NCBI RefSeq assembly: GCF_008271695.1
Contig: NZ_VKKY01000002.1
Location: forward strand, 930,001 to 994,000
Direction of reading: 5' to 3'
From: Rufibacter hautae
Lineage (GTDB): Bacteria; Bacteroidota; Bacteroidia; Cytophagales; Hymenobacteraceae
Length of the DNA: 64,000 nt
Positions within the stretch are counted from its first letter, which is position 1. The number at the start of each line of letters is the position of its first letter. Position numbers and translations under genes: made by a program. Of the stretch, positions 26,407 to 34,736 are shown piece after piece. Under the pieces are notes generated by a model. It was not told the origin of the DNA and searched no databases. It was given only the letters and a program-made list of their open reading frames with translations.

Positions 26407-27456
26407 CTACCGGAAATCTATCCTTGCCTTGTCCTGGATTTTCCACCCGCTGCTAGTTCTCACCAGCAAGCCATCCCCCTGCTGAATAATTTGGCTAACC
26501 ATGCGATTAGAGGGCTTTTCAAAAGAGAAGGCGTTCTCCAGCCGGTCCATGCCCTGGGAAATCACGAAGGCCTGGTTGCCGCCCAGGTTAAATCGGTAAT
26601 TGGTGGTGGGAACTCCTTCCACAGGCGAGTCAATCTCCAGGTAAGAATCAGAGTCGGGGCGCTGCTGCAGCTGGTGCGTTTTGATGGTTCCGTCCTCTGG
26701 GATAATCGCGTAGCGGGTACGGCTCACCGGCTCTGGAGCAGGCGCCGGAGTTGGGGCCGATTGCTGGGTTAACTCGTTCAGAAGGTCGTCGCCCACAATT
26801 CCCTGACCTAACGTAGCTGCGGCCACTGGCTGATTGGCGGGGTTCAATTCCTCTCCTGGCATAACAGGCTCACGTCTTCTGTTTTCGTTTCTTCTTTGCT
26901 GTTGCTGGGGTTGCCGAGGCTCACGGGCAGGTTGGGCGCTCCCGGCCACGGGCTGTTGCTGCGGCTGCTGGGGTTGTCGCTGGCGCTGCTCCTGCGGCTG
27001 CCTAGGTTCCCTTGGTTCCTGGGGCTGGCGCGGCTCTCTAGGTTCACGCGGCGGTCTTTGCTGCTGGGGCTGTCCCTCCTGCTTTGGCCTGGGCTCTTGG
27101 GGCTGACGTCCCTGTTGCTGAGGCTGGCCTTGTTTCTCGCGTGGTTCCTGTTGGCCCCGGCCGGGCTGCTGGTTCTGGTTTCTTTGTTTTTGCTCCTGGG
27201 GCTGCTGGGCCTTGGGCTGCTGTGGCTGTAACTGCGGATTCTGTTGGTTTCCGCGGCCTTGCTGGCGGCCGTTTTCCTGGGGCTGGTTCTTGCCACTTCT
27301 TCTCAATTGGTTTTCCAGGGACTTTAGACCGGCTTCCAACTCACGGTTTTTCCTTTCCAGCGCCTTCGTTCTTGAAACGATCCCGCCCATTTTTAAAAAG
27401 GTGAAAACTGCGACAATGAGTGCCACAACCCCTAAGATGATAGGTACATATGCCAT
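26407..27456 (-). CDS. Membrane-anchored Q/P/R-rich protein
   Basis: 349 residues. One N-terminal membrane helix (about 4-21) is followed by basic residues (SRTKALERK), which by the positive-inside rule put the rest in the cytoplasm. A short coiled coil (30-55) leads into a 140-residue low-complexity stretch dominated by Gln, Pro and Arg (about 58-200, units such as PREPRQPQEQ). A folded C-terminal domain of about 100 residues (TRYAIIPEDGTIKTHQ to KARIDFR) follows. I recognise no family. It lies inside the seven-gene cluster, after the actin-like gene and its terminator, so it may tether or scaffold the machine. Confidence 0.75.
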   Translation of the reverse strand: MAYVPIILGVVALIVAVFTFLKMGGIVSRTKALERKNRELEAGLKSLENQLRRSGKNQPQENGRQQGRGNQQNPQLQPQQPKAQQPQEQKQRNQNQQPGRGQQEPREKQGQPQQQGRQPQEPRPKQEGQPQQQRPPREPREPRQPQEPREPRQPQEQRQRQPQQPQQQPVAGSAQPAREPRQPQQQQRRNENRRREPVMPGEELNPANQPVAAATLGQGIVGDDLLNELTQQSAPTPAPAPEPVSRTRYAIIPEDGTIKTHQLQQRPDSDSYLEIDSPVEGVPTTNYRFNLGGNQAFVISQGMDRLENAFSFEKPSNRMVSQIIQQGDGLLVRTSSGWKIQDKARIDFR

Positions 27457-27489
27457 ACCGTAGATGTTTTTGAATATGAATGAGGTAAT

Positions 27490-27528
27490 AAAAAAGCCTC
27501 AGATGCTTCGCGTGAAAGCACCTGAGGC
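27490..27528 (-). terminator. Internal terminator within the seven-gene cluster
   Basis: Read on the minus strand: 13-bp stem (27528-27516 with 27508-27496, one mismatch) followed by a T run. It lies 8 bases after the actin-like gene stop and before the Q/P-rich gene. It would reduce or separate expression of the three distal genes. Confidence 0.8.
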
Positions 27529-27535
27529 ATCAAAG

Positions 27536-30500
27536 TTAAACAAATGCGCCTACCTGTTGCTGATATAATTCCTTAGACAACAAATACAACGATTGTTTCA
27601 GGGGCATGAAGAACATGGTCTCCGGAATCAACTCCCGGTCAGAGAGGCCTCTGAGGGTTTCTTCCAGCACCATGGTGTAGCTGTCCTGGATGTTGGAACG
27701 CATGAAGTTCAGGATCCAATTTGGATCCACTTCCACGCCCATGGAACGCATGAGGGGTGCAATGTCCGCGTCATCCAGTAGCATTTCCAGGCAGGCCATC
27801 ACATTGTCCAGCACTTCCTGCCGGATGTTGGAAGAAATCTGGCTTTTGTTCACGGCTCTCAAGGCGTCTTCCCCGGTAGCGGCACCGGTAGGGCGCATGA
27901 TCGGAATATCGGTCAGGTCAGACAGGTTGTTGCCTTCCAGGGCCATGGCGCCGCCGTTGGCGGTAACCTGTTTAGGGTTGTCTACCAGCACCAGTCTGAA
28001 GTTGCCCGGTGCCTCCTGGCCCGTTACTTTCCGGAAGATGGTTTTGGCGTAGCGCTCCACGTTGGATAGGTTGTTGCCGGCTGCCAGCAGTTTGATATAC
28101 AAGCTACCCTGGCCGCTGAAACAAATGTAACGCGGTACCTGGGTGCCTAGCTGCTGGGTGAGCTGCGCCAGGTGGTACATCAAGGCCCCAAAGTGCAGGT
28201 AGAACATCAGGCGCAATTGGCGGGCCTGCAGCAGCTGCGAGCTGTAGTGCAGTTCCTTGTCGTAGCTGAAAAGCAAGCTGGTGATATCGGCAGAGCTGAA
28301 ATCTAGGTTGTCCAGGGCTGTCTCCAGGAACTTCTTGTACTCCTTGCCTTCCTCGGTGAGCGGAATCTGCAACACGTGGGCTACTCCGTATTGCAGCAAC
28401 CCATTATCCTTGCTCGTTTTCACAGAGGCAAAGCCATCGCCCCACAGGTCATTCCCCGCAAAACGGAACGAGGCACTGTGCGAGGGTTTGCGGTTCGTGA
28501 ACAGAAGCACATCGGTGGTACCGCCGCCTATGTCTACGTTAATCAGGTTCTCGTCCTGGCTAGGCACCACCACCCCGGTTCTGGACAGGTAGTAGTACGG
28601 CGCCACCGACTCGGTGATGCAGGCCGTATTGCGGCCGTTTTTGAAAATGTTGTGGTAAACCCCGTCCCATACGTTCTGGAACATGTTGCGGGAGTAGTCA
28701 TCAAAGCTCAATGGCGCAAACCACACCACTTTGGTATTGGCCACGTTGCCGTGGTTCAAAACCACCTTGTTCTTGATAAGCAGCATGATCTCGGTGAAAA
28801 AAGCCTCAATCCGGCGCTTACCGGTGTTGGACAAGGTCTCGCTCCACTTCAGGTCGGTGTGGTAGTTCTGCTTGTACTGGTCCTGATGCGTGCCCTCAGT
28901 ATTGATGGAGAACCCGATGTTGATGTTCCCGAACAAGCTTGGGATCTGGTTCTCAAAGTCGATGGACTCGCAGGTGGCGGTTCTGGTTGGGAACGTGTAC
29001 AAAGACCCGCCGGAGTTGATGATCAACGGCAGGAACTCGCGCTTCAACAACGTTTCCACCGCGAACATACGCCCGAAGCCCCGCTTATGGAACCGCTGGT
29101 AATCTGACAGGGAAGTATCATCAGAGGGCTTGTTCAGCATCACCAACTGCTGGTCACCGGCCGTGATGGAGAACTCCTTGGGTGGTTGGTTCGCTCCTGA
29201 GGTGTAGGCGATGTGCGTGTTGGAGGTCCCGAAGTCAATGGCGAAGGTAAAGGTCTGAATGCCTTGCTGCACTTCCTGGAACTTGGGAACGATCAACGCG
29301 CGGCCGGTGAAGTCCACGCCCGCATGCACCAGCTCGGCTACATCAAAGTGCGTCCCCCTGATCTCGTAGTAGGTACTGCCCGCGCTGCTGTTGCTTTTCT
29401 TTGTTCTGCGCTGCGAAGTTGCGGAGATAAGTCCTCCGGAGGCTTCCAGTTGCCGCCCGCCGGCGTAGAAGGTGAGCGAGTGGTTCCGGTTTACCAGAAG
29501 TGGATCAATGTCCTCGTCCACCAGCATCACCTTGTAGAAATCATTGTAGGTAGGCGCATCGGTGAACTTGTAGAACGGAAACACGCCAATGCCCACCCGT
29601 GATTTAAGAATGTGCCCTTTCTCCGGGATGATCTCACCGTGGGCGTCCTTGGAGTTCATCGGGTTGTCATAGTAGCTGCGCTCATAGACCACGTTGCCTT
29701 TCTCGGTAGGGATTGACAAAGTGACGCGCACGTGGTTCACATCCACGTAAAACGTGAGGTGTGTAGCCAAGTCCTGAGGCGTGAAATACTGGAAGTACAG
29801 GCTGGTTACCGGTAACAAGTAATTGAAAACCTTCTCGGTGACGCCCGGTTGGTACAACACGGTGCCGCTGTAGAACCGGTCGGTGTTCACCTCGTAAGGC
29901 ACCTGCACAATGGTTTCCTGCAACAGGTCATTAACGGTGAGGTACGGATAATTGAACCCTACCCCGGGAAGAGAACGAGCCTCAATCTCTTTGCTGTCAG
30001 AGTACCCCACGTTGGTGTTGGCAGGCCAGGCCAGGTTGTTCACGTACTTCACATGCGGTGCCAAACGCAGGTCTGGCTTGAGCACGATAGGTCGGTCGCC
30101 GGAGAACATGGAGTTGGTAGGCCGCAAAAAAAGGTCGCTGCTGGTAACCGCGGTCTGGTCTTTCTTCACCAGGAAGTTCAGGTGCCCCACGTGCACCGGG
30201 TTCTGCTGCAGGTCTACTAGCGGCAGGTATTCCGCGGAAATGCCGGTCTGCCAGCTTACTCCGGACATGCTGATGCTTTTGAGCAGGTGTTCATCCAGGG
30301 AATTGTACACGGCCGGGAAGGCACGGATGTATTCTGGATTGGAGACAAACAGCTTGTGCACGTACTCTTTGAAGTCGCGCTCGCGGTCATTCAGAGAGAT
30401 GTAGTTGTGGTCAAAATACACACCCACGTTCTGCGCCCGGTTTATGGACAGCGGCTGCACGTTGGGCGAAACAAACAGGAAAGTAAGCGGCGAGGTACCG

Positions 30501-30991
30501 CCCAGCAACTGCAGGCTGCGGTCACCGCGGGGCGAGGTGGACTCCAGGTAGAAAAGGAACAGGTCGTCTACTCCATGGAAGCGGCTGTCGTTCATGAACA
30601 GCTCCAGGGTTTTGCCCAGCAGGTGCGTGTTCTGGTTCGCCTGCATGGCCGCGAGCTGCTGGTGCTTGTTCCAGCGCCGGATCACAATTTTGTTTCCGCC
30701 CTGCGCGTAGCTCTGGTGGTTGTAGAGCAACTCCCACAAATCCCAGAAATGGGTCACAAACTTGTGGTAAATGCTGTTGTGGGTGCTGGTGACCCCTTGC
30801 TTCACAAAGTCGAACGCTGTCTCAAACAGGTGCATGCGGGCAAACGGCGTAGGAATGGAGGCGTTTATCTTCTGGGCCCGTCCGCCGGCCCCATCCACCA
30901 TGTCCTTGATCTCGGTGCTGGTGATCTGGGCGGTTTTGGCCCACCCTTCTACGTTAGAGCCGGTTTTATGAAGACGAAGTACTTTCGGCAT
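27536..30991 (-). CDS. Large protein with C-terminal actin/Hsp70-type ATPase domain
   Basis: 1151 residues without signal peptide or membrane helix. Residues about 583-970 carry the actin-superfamily motifs in order: phosphate 1 AIDFGTSNTHIAY (584-596), phosphate 2 NVDIGGGTTDVLL (818-830) and adenosine ICFSGQGSLYIKLL (956-969). About 580 residues precede the ATPase with no family I recognise. A large soluble actin-like ATPase in this context is similar in kind to SrfB-type proteins, but I see no clear orthology. It is transcribed after the tubulin-like gene (164-base gap) and ends at a strong terminator. It may polymerise or act as a nucleotide-driven switch for the membrane channel. Confidence 0.85.
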   Translation of the reverse strand: MPKVLRLHKTGSNVEGWAKTAQITSTEIKDMVDGAGGRAQKINASIPTPFARMHLFETAFDFVKQGVTSTHNSIYHKFVTHFWDLWELLYNHQSYAQGGNKIVIRRWNKHQQLAAMQANQNTHLLGKTLELFMNDSRFHGVDDLFLFYLESTSPRGDRSLQLLGGTSPLTFLFVSPNVQPLSINRAQNVGVYFDHNYISLNDRERDFKEYVHKLFVSNPEYIRAFPAVYNSLDEHLLKSISMSGVSWQTGISAEYLPLVDLQQNPVHVGHLNFLVKKDQTAVTSSDLFLRPTNSMFSGDRPIVLKPDLRLAPHVKYVNNLAWPANTNVGYSDSKEIEARSLPGVGFNYPYLTVNDLLQETIVQVPYEVNTDRFYSGTVLYQPGVTEKVFNYLLPVTSLYFQYFTPQDLATHLTFYVDVNHVRVTLSIPTEKGNVVYERSYYDNPMNSKDAHGEIIPEKGHILKSRVGIGVFPFYKFTDAPTYNDFYKVMLVDEDIDPLLVNRNHSLTFYAGGRQLEASGGLISATSQRRTKKSNSSAGSTYYEIRGTHFDVAELVHAGVDFTGRALIVPKFQEVQQGIQTFTFAIDFGTSNTHIAYTSGANQPPKEFSITAGDQQLVMLNKPSDDTSLSDYQRFHKRGFGRMFAVETLLKREFLPLIINSGGSLYTFPTRTATCESIDFENQIPSLFGNINIGFSINTEGTHQDQYKQNYHTDLKWSETLSNTGKRRIEAFFTEIMLLIKNKVVLNHGNVANTKVVWFAPLSFDDYSRNMFQNVWDGVYHNIFKNGRNTACITESVAPYYYLSRTGVVVPSQDENLINVDIGGGTTDVLLFTNRKPSHSASFRFAGNDLWGDGFASVKTSKDNGLLQYGVAHVLQIPLTEEGKEYKKFLETALDNLDFSSADITSLLFSYDKELHYSSQLLQARQLRLMFYLHFGALMYHLAQLTQQLGTQVPRYICFSGQGSLYIKLLAAGNNLSNVERYAKTIFRKVTGQEAPGNFRLVLVDNPKQVTANGGAMALEGNNLSDLTDIPIMRPTGAATGEDALRAVNKSQISSNIRQEVLDNVMACLEMLLDDADIAPLMRSMGVEVDPNWILNFMRSNIQDSYTMVLEETLRGLSDRELIPETMFFMPLKQSLYLLSKELYQQQVGAFV

Positions 30992-30999
30992 AAATCTGT

Positions 31000-31038
31000 C
31001 TGTTTTAATGTGTTTTTGAAAAAAGAGGCGCTAAACGA
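31000..31038. repeat. Dispersed palindromic repeat
   Basis: Left arm CTGTTTTAATGTGTTTTT, right arm AAAAAAGAGGCGCTAAACGA. First of two copies in the gap between the tubulin-like and actin-like genes; it starts 8 bases upstream of the actin-like ATG. Confidence 0.5.
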
Positions 31039-31105
31039 CTTCTGTCTGTTCCTGACTCCCTCTCTTTTGTGGGCCTGCCTTTAAAAGCAAACCACCGCTG
31101 ATGTT

Positions 31106-31146
31106 CTGTTTTGGCCTTGTTTTCAGGAAATCAATTTAAAAACAAG
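31106..31146. repeat. Dispersed palindromic repeat
   Basis: Left arm CTGTTTTGGCCTTGTTTTC (31106-31124) matches the consensus; right arm (AAATCAATTTAAAAACAAG) is diverged. It is the second copy in this intergenic gap. Confidence 0.5.
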
Positions 31147-31155
31147 GGTCATTCC

Positions 31156-32607
31156 TCAGGAATATTTCAGCTTTTCTTCTACCAATCTGTTGGTGGCAAT
31201 TTCAAAAGCCTTGATGGTGGCTTTAAAGGCTTCGCGGTCTGAGATGGATTCTGAGGCGCGATTCAGCTCTTTCACAAACGACCCTTGGTGAATGCCTTTG
31301 TTCAGGAAACCGGTTTCCACCTGTTTGTCTGAAACCATGCGGTTGAAGTCTGGTTCGTTGAGGTTGAACGCGGAGAAGGTTCTCTCCAGGCGGCCCAGCT
31401 CTCTCAACCACGACTCATAGCCGTACTCGGGGCTGGTGAGAAACTTGTTCAGTTCTTTGAACACTGGCTCATTGCGCATGGCGCCTGACAAATCCACGCC
31501 TTTGGCGTAGGCCGCCTGGGCATCCTCGGGCACGTGGGTGTTGTAATAGCGCGAGAAGTAATGGAATTTGATGAGCTGTTTGGCCAACCTATCCCGCGTT
31601 TCCTGATCGAAATTGGAAAACTGCACATTATCCACGTCCTCGCGCAGCCCAAACTCATGGTAATGCGAAGCGCCCGTGAGGTCGTTGTCGGTGTAGTCCA
31701 TGAAGTCAATGATGGACAAGGCGCTGAGCATCTCTACTAAGTGAGCATCGTTTTTCTGGCTCGCGCGGCCCGGGTTGTTCTCCAGAGGCTTGTCCGGCGT
31801 GTCGCCGATGTAGTACGTGGCGTTTACCCCGGTGAGGTGGTTCTGGTAATACGAGAGCGCGTCTTTGGCTTTGGTAGTAAAGGTGTTGGAGTCAATGAAA
31901 TCAGCCTCCACGCCGGGCGCGGGCTGCTCCAGGGAGAAATAGGGCAACACCACCATGGCGCCGGTCAGCGCCGAGTTCAGGCTGGAGGCATTAGGAAGCT
32001 TGGAATGCACATCCTTGAAGTTCTTCAGCAAAAGCGGGAAACCTGCCGCGCCGGTACCCCCGAAGATGGAGCTCACAAAGAAGATCCGGTCGCCGGCCTG
32101 GAAATTGGAAGCGAAAAAACGCATCTCCGGGGAATCAATGATCTCGTTGAGGACCACGCTGCCTACGTTGGGGCTGCCTCGGAACCCCACATCCAGGCTG
32201 TTGTTCAGGTTCTCGGGGGTGAAGAGCAAATCCACCAGTGCCTGGGAGTCTATGTCCAGTTGGTTGTAGCCCACGTGGTCTTTGAAGGGCTTGTTGATGC
32301 CCCCGAAGTCATACACGAAAGAGTCTCTGATTTTGGAGGAACCGTCGCCGGCGATGCTGGAGAGCGTGCTAATGTTGGTATGGAAGAAGCCTTCGTCGCG
32401 CTTGCCTAACTGGTCGTGGAGGTGCTTGTAGGTTTTAAGCAGTTCCACCGTGCGGTTCATGTCCCCGTTTTGGGTATCGGGGTCAATGATGATGGGTACT
32501 ATCTTGTCACAGTTCTTGATTTTGACACCGGCGGCCATGAGCATGACCAGAGAACGGATGACCCTGGAGCCCGTGCCCCCAATTCCGAATACAAAAAGTT
32601 TTGCCAT
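31156..32607 (-). CDS. Tubulin/FtsZ-superfamily GTPase-like protein
   Basis: 483 residues. The N-terminus FVFGIGGTGSRVIRSL (5-20) is the nucleotide-binding turn of the tubulin/FtsZ-like Rossmann fold, and FFVSSIFGGTGAAGFPLL (176-193) corresponds to the tubulin signature GGGTGSG, with the first Gly replaced by Phe. This is the Tubulin_2-type (tubulin-like) family. FtsZ-like members of this group have been linked, in published gene-neighbourhood work, to vWA and OmpA-family proteins in a proposed membrane-remodelling system. The neighbours here fit that idea. The gene overlaps neither neighbour; 3 bases separate it from the membrane protein gene. Confidence 0.87.
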   Translation of the reverse strand: MAKLFVFGIGGTGSRVIRSLVMLMAAGVKIKNCDKIVPIIIDPDTQNGDMNRTVELLKTYKHLHDQLGKRDEGFFHTNISTLSSIAGDGSSKIRDSFVYDFGGINKPFKDHVGYNQLDIDSQALVDLLFTPENLNNSLDVGFRGSPNVGSVVLNEIIDSPEMRFFASNFQAGDRIFFVSSIFGGTGAAGFPLLLKNFKDVHSKLPNASSLNSALTGAMVVLPYFSLEQPAPGVEADFIDSNTFTTKAKDALSYYQNHLTGVNATYYIGDTPDKPLENNPGRASQKNDAHLVEMLSALSIIDFMDYTDNDLTGASHYHEFGLREDVDNVQFSNFDQETRDRLAKQLIKFHYFSRYYNTHVPEDAQAAYAKGVDLSGAMRNEPVFKELNKFLTSPEYGYESWLRELGRLERTFSAFNLNEPDFNRMVSDKQVETGFLNKGIHQGSFVKELNRASESISDREAFKATIKAFEIATNRLVEEKLKYS

Positions 32608-32610
32608 AGT

Positions 32611-33024
32611 TTATCTAGTGTGGGGCCATTTCATAGGAGTAGTCCAAGCCTGGACAGATCCTTTTTTGAGCAGCAATGAGAAAATGAAAAACAGAATAAG
32701 GCTGAGAATGGCATTCACCAGCGCAAAGGTGTAGGTGTAAGAATGGGTCTCAATGCCGTTGCCGTTCACCTGGGCAATGGGCACAATGAAGGCAATCACC
32801 GCGTTGATCACGAGCATGATGGTCCAGTGCACGGGCTTGTAGAACCCGGTGCTCATAACGCGGTTGAACACATAGTAATACAGGATGACCAGCGCCAGCG
32901 AGATCAATATCAGTTGCAATCCCGTGTTGGGGAACACCACCTCGCGGTAATCATTGGTGTAGTTGGCGGGCATGGGGCGGCCCAGGAATAATTCATACAG
33001 CCCGGAGAAGAAATTTTGGATCAT
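32611..33024 (-). CDS. Three-helix membrane protein of the cluster
   Basis: 137 residues with three hydrophobic helices (about 34-53, 67-86 and 98-119). The N-terminal 30 residues are amphipathic and aromatic. No family recognised. It is tightly packed: 2 bases after the vWA-like lipoprotein gene and 3 bases before the tubulin-like gene, so it is part of the same transcript and probably the same complex. A role as a membrane adaptor for the GTPase is inferred from position only. Confidence 0.75.
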   Translation of the reverse strand: MIQNFFSGLYELFLGRPMPANYTNDYREVVFPNTGLQLILISLALVILYYYVFNRVMSTGFYKPVHWTIMLVINAVIAFIVPIAQVNGNGIETHSYTYTFALVNAILSLILFFIFSLLLKKGSVQAWTTPMKWPHTR

Positions 33025-33026
33025 CC

Positions 33027-34397
33027 TTACTTGGTTTCTTTGTTAAACTTCATGGTTACACTAAACACGTTTTCACTTTTATCTCGGTAAAGCGCCTGCA
33101 CGCCTTCCATTATTGAATTCAACTGGTACGTCTTTCTGGGAGCCCCGGCCGGATTGTTGTCGTTGGCGGTGGACCACTGCCCTATCCAGGCGGGCGCCAC
33201 CTGCGGCAAAGCTAGCGAGATAGAACCCGTGTTCGCGGTCAGTTGCGGCACCTTCACCCGCACATAATGGGTGTACTGGGCTAAATCCGGGGTGGCCTTC
33301 ACGTCTTCCGAGGCTACAATTACTGTACCAATAGAGGCCTTTCCGCCGGTCACCGCCAGCCGCAAATGCTGCTTTAGGTAAGCTACGTCTTGCAAGGAAG
33401 CCGGGAAATTACTGAGGTTCAAACCAATGGTGAACTCCACCGGCTCGTCTTTTTCCGGCATTAAATTTAAGCTGGTGCATACCTCCGCGGTCCGGCTGGT
33501 ACAATACACAACGCCCAGGGGTTTGAATGTATTGGATTTAAGCATAGCCGAAAATGGAACGCGTTGGTAGTCAAACCCAAAATATGCCTGCTGGGCCGGA
33601 AGATTACGGAGCACCTTGTTCGTGACGGTCTGTACCTCCTGCTGTTTGCCAATAACCCAGATGTAGAACGGAACCTCCTCCCCGTTGAGCGTGCGTTTTA
33701 CGGCCGGTTTTTTCACCGCCGGGTAAAAACTCCCGAAGAACGGCGACGCATCTGCCAGCACCGCCACCACCAGGTTTTCATGCTCGGCCTTTTTGAGGCT
33801 GCTTCTAATGTCTGAGTCCAGGGAAAGGAACTGCCCCGGGTTGTTGGGGTCCGGGCCATGGATGAAGTCAGAGATCACCACACTCACGGCGCCGCGCTCC
33901 ACTGAGTTGTTCAAAGCCGCTTGCAACATGTCTGGCAAGGGCGTACCGAGTACATTGGCTTTGATGCCGCTAGTGATGGTGTTTTTGAGGGTGCCATATG
34001 ATACGCTGTCAAGCACCGGTTGGCCCTGGGCGTTCTGACCGGCCAGGTAGTAGCGCTTGTCTTCCACGTAAATGCCGTCCTGCACCTCAGAGATGAGTTT
34101 GTTGAGGCGTTTCTGGAAAACAGTGGGTTCTTTTTCGGCGGCTGGCGGGGGCATAAAGCCTTTCATACCGTTGGAGACTTCCAGGTACAGATCCACGTCT
34201 ACTTTGGCTCTGGCGGCAGGCGGCGTTTCATTGACCGGTTCATCTGCAGGCTTCTGAGAAGGGGTTTGCGCCTGCGCCGATAGTTTTTCTGAGGGGGTTC
34301 CCTCCTGATTGGATTCCTTCTTATAGCAACCGGAAAACACCAGCGCCATGCAAAGCAGTAGCATTTCACCTTTACGAATACACCTTGTTTTGAACAT
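33027..34397 (-). CDS. Lipoprotein with degenerate vWA-like domain
   Basis: 456 residues from ATG 34397; a GTG at 34424 would add nine residues before the signal. Lipobox FSGC gives Cys 24. After a Pro/Ala/Gln-rich linker, residues about 67-280 resemble a von Willebrand A fold: VDLYLEVSNGMKGF aligns to the DxSxS metal site (here E-x-S-x-G), and VVISDFIHGPD is the later vWA SD strand. The metal site is therefore altered. The rest is beta-rich and unassigned. It should sit in the periplasm, attached to a membrane. It is first in the cluster and could be its outer or periplasmic partner. Confidence 0.72.
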   Translation of the reverse strand: MFKTRCIRKGEMLLLCMALVFSGCYKKESNQEGTPSEKLSAQAQTPSQKPADEPVNETPPAARAKVDVDLYLEVSNGMKGFMPPPAAEKEPTVFQKRLNKLISEVQDGIYVEDKRYYLAGQNAQGQPVLDSVSYGTLKNTITSGIKANVLGTPLPDMLQAALNNSVERGAVSVVISDFIHGPDPNNPGQFLSLDSDIRSSLKKAEHENLVVAVLADASPFFGSFYPAVKKPAVKRTLNGEEVPFYIWVIGKQQEVQTVTNKVLRNLPAQQAYFGFDYQRVPFSAMLKSNTFKPLGVVYCTSRTAEVCTSLNLMPEKDEPVEFTIGLNLSNFPASLQDVAYLKQHLRLAVTGGKASIGTVIVASEDVKATPDLAQYTHYVRVKVPQLTANTGSISLALPQVAPAWIGQWSTANDNNPAGAPRKTYQLNSIMEGVQALYRDKSENVFSVTMKFNKETK

Positions 34398-34736
34398 GCC
34401 CTTGGGATGAGTATTATTGCGCACTTACTGTGAATATAGCAAAAAGGTTATTTTTCAAATAAAGCAAAATTCTGGATTGTTTTAACTATCCATCTCGATT
34501 GACTAGTAAACTCCTCCTTCCTATTAGCCTTTGGAATCGCTTCTAGAACGATGTAAAATTCCGGCTCGTACCCTGATCGTCATGTCGTTAATAAAGATTC
34601 AGGTGACCAGTTTACCTAAAGTTAGTTCTTTCAGCAAGAGTATTCTGTCTGCTTTCACCTCAATTTGGGTTTTTTGTAACAGAAACAACTTCTCTCTAGA
34701 TGGGTATATATACAGACCTACCAGAAACCAACACGT
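34398..34736. other. Divergent intergenic region upstream of the cluster
   Basis: 339 bases between the first gene of the seven-gene cluster (minus) and the cupin gene (plus). It must hold the promoter for the cluster, but I see no exact TAnnTTTG element; the nearest is a TAAC...TTTTTG segment on the minus strand near 34440-34452. No repeat copy or other structure is visible. Confidence 0.5.

Noticed and set aside
26850..27290. CRISPR or tandem-repeat array in the Q/P-rich gene
   Set aside because: The repetition is imperfect codon-level repetition of Gln, Pro and Arg inside an intact reading frame, with no spaced identical repeats.
27536..30991. SrfB virulence factor orthologue
   Set aside because: Both are large actin-like proteins, but the N-terminal half is unlike SrfB as I recall it and there is no SrfA/SrfC neighbour. 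The name would overstate the evidence.
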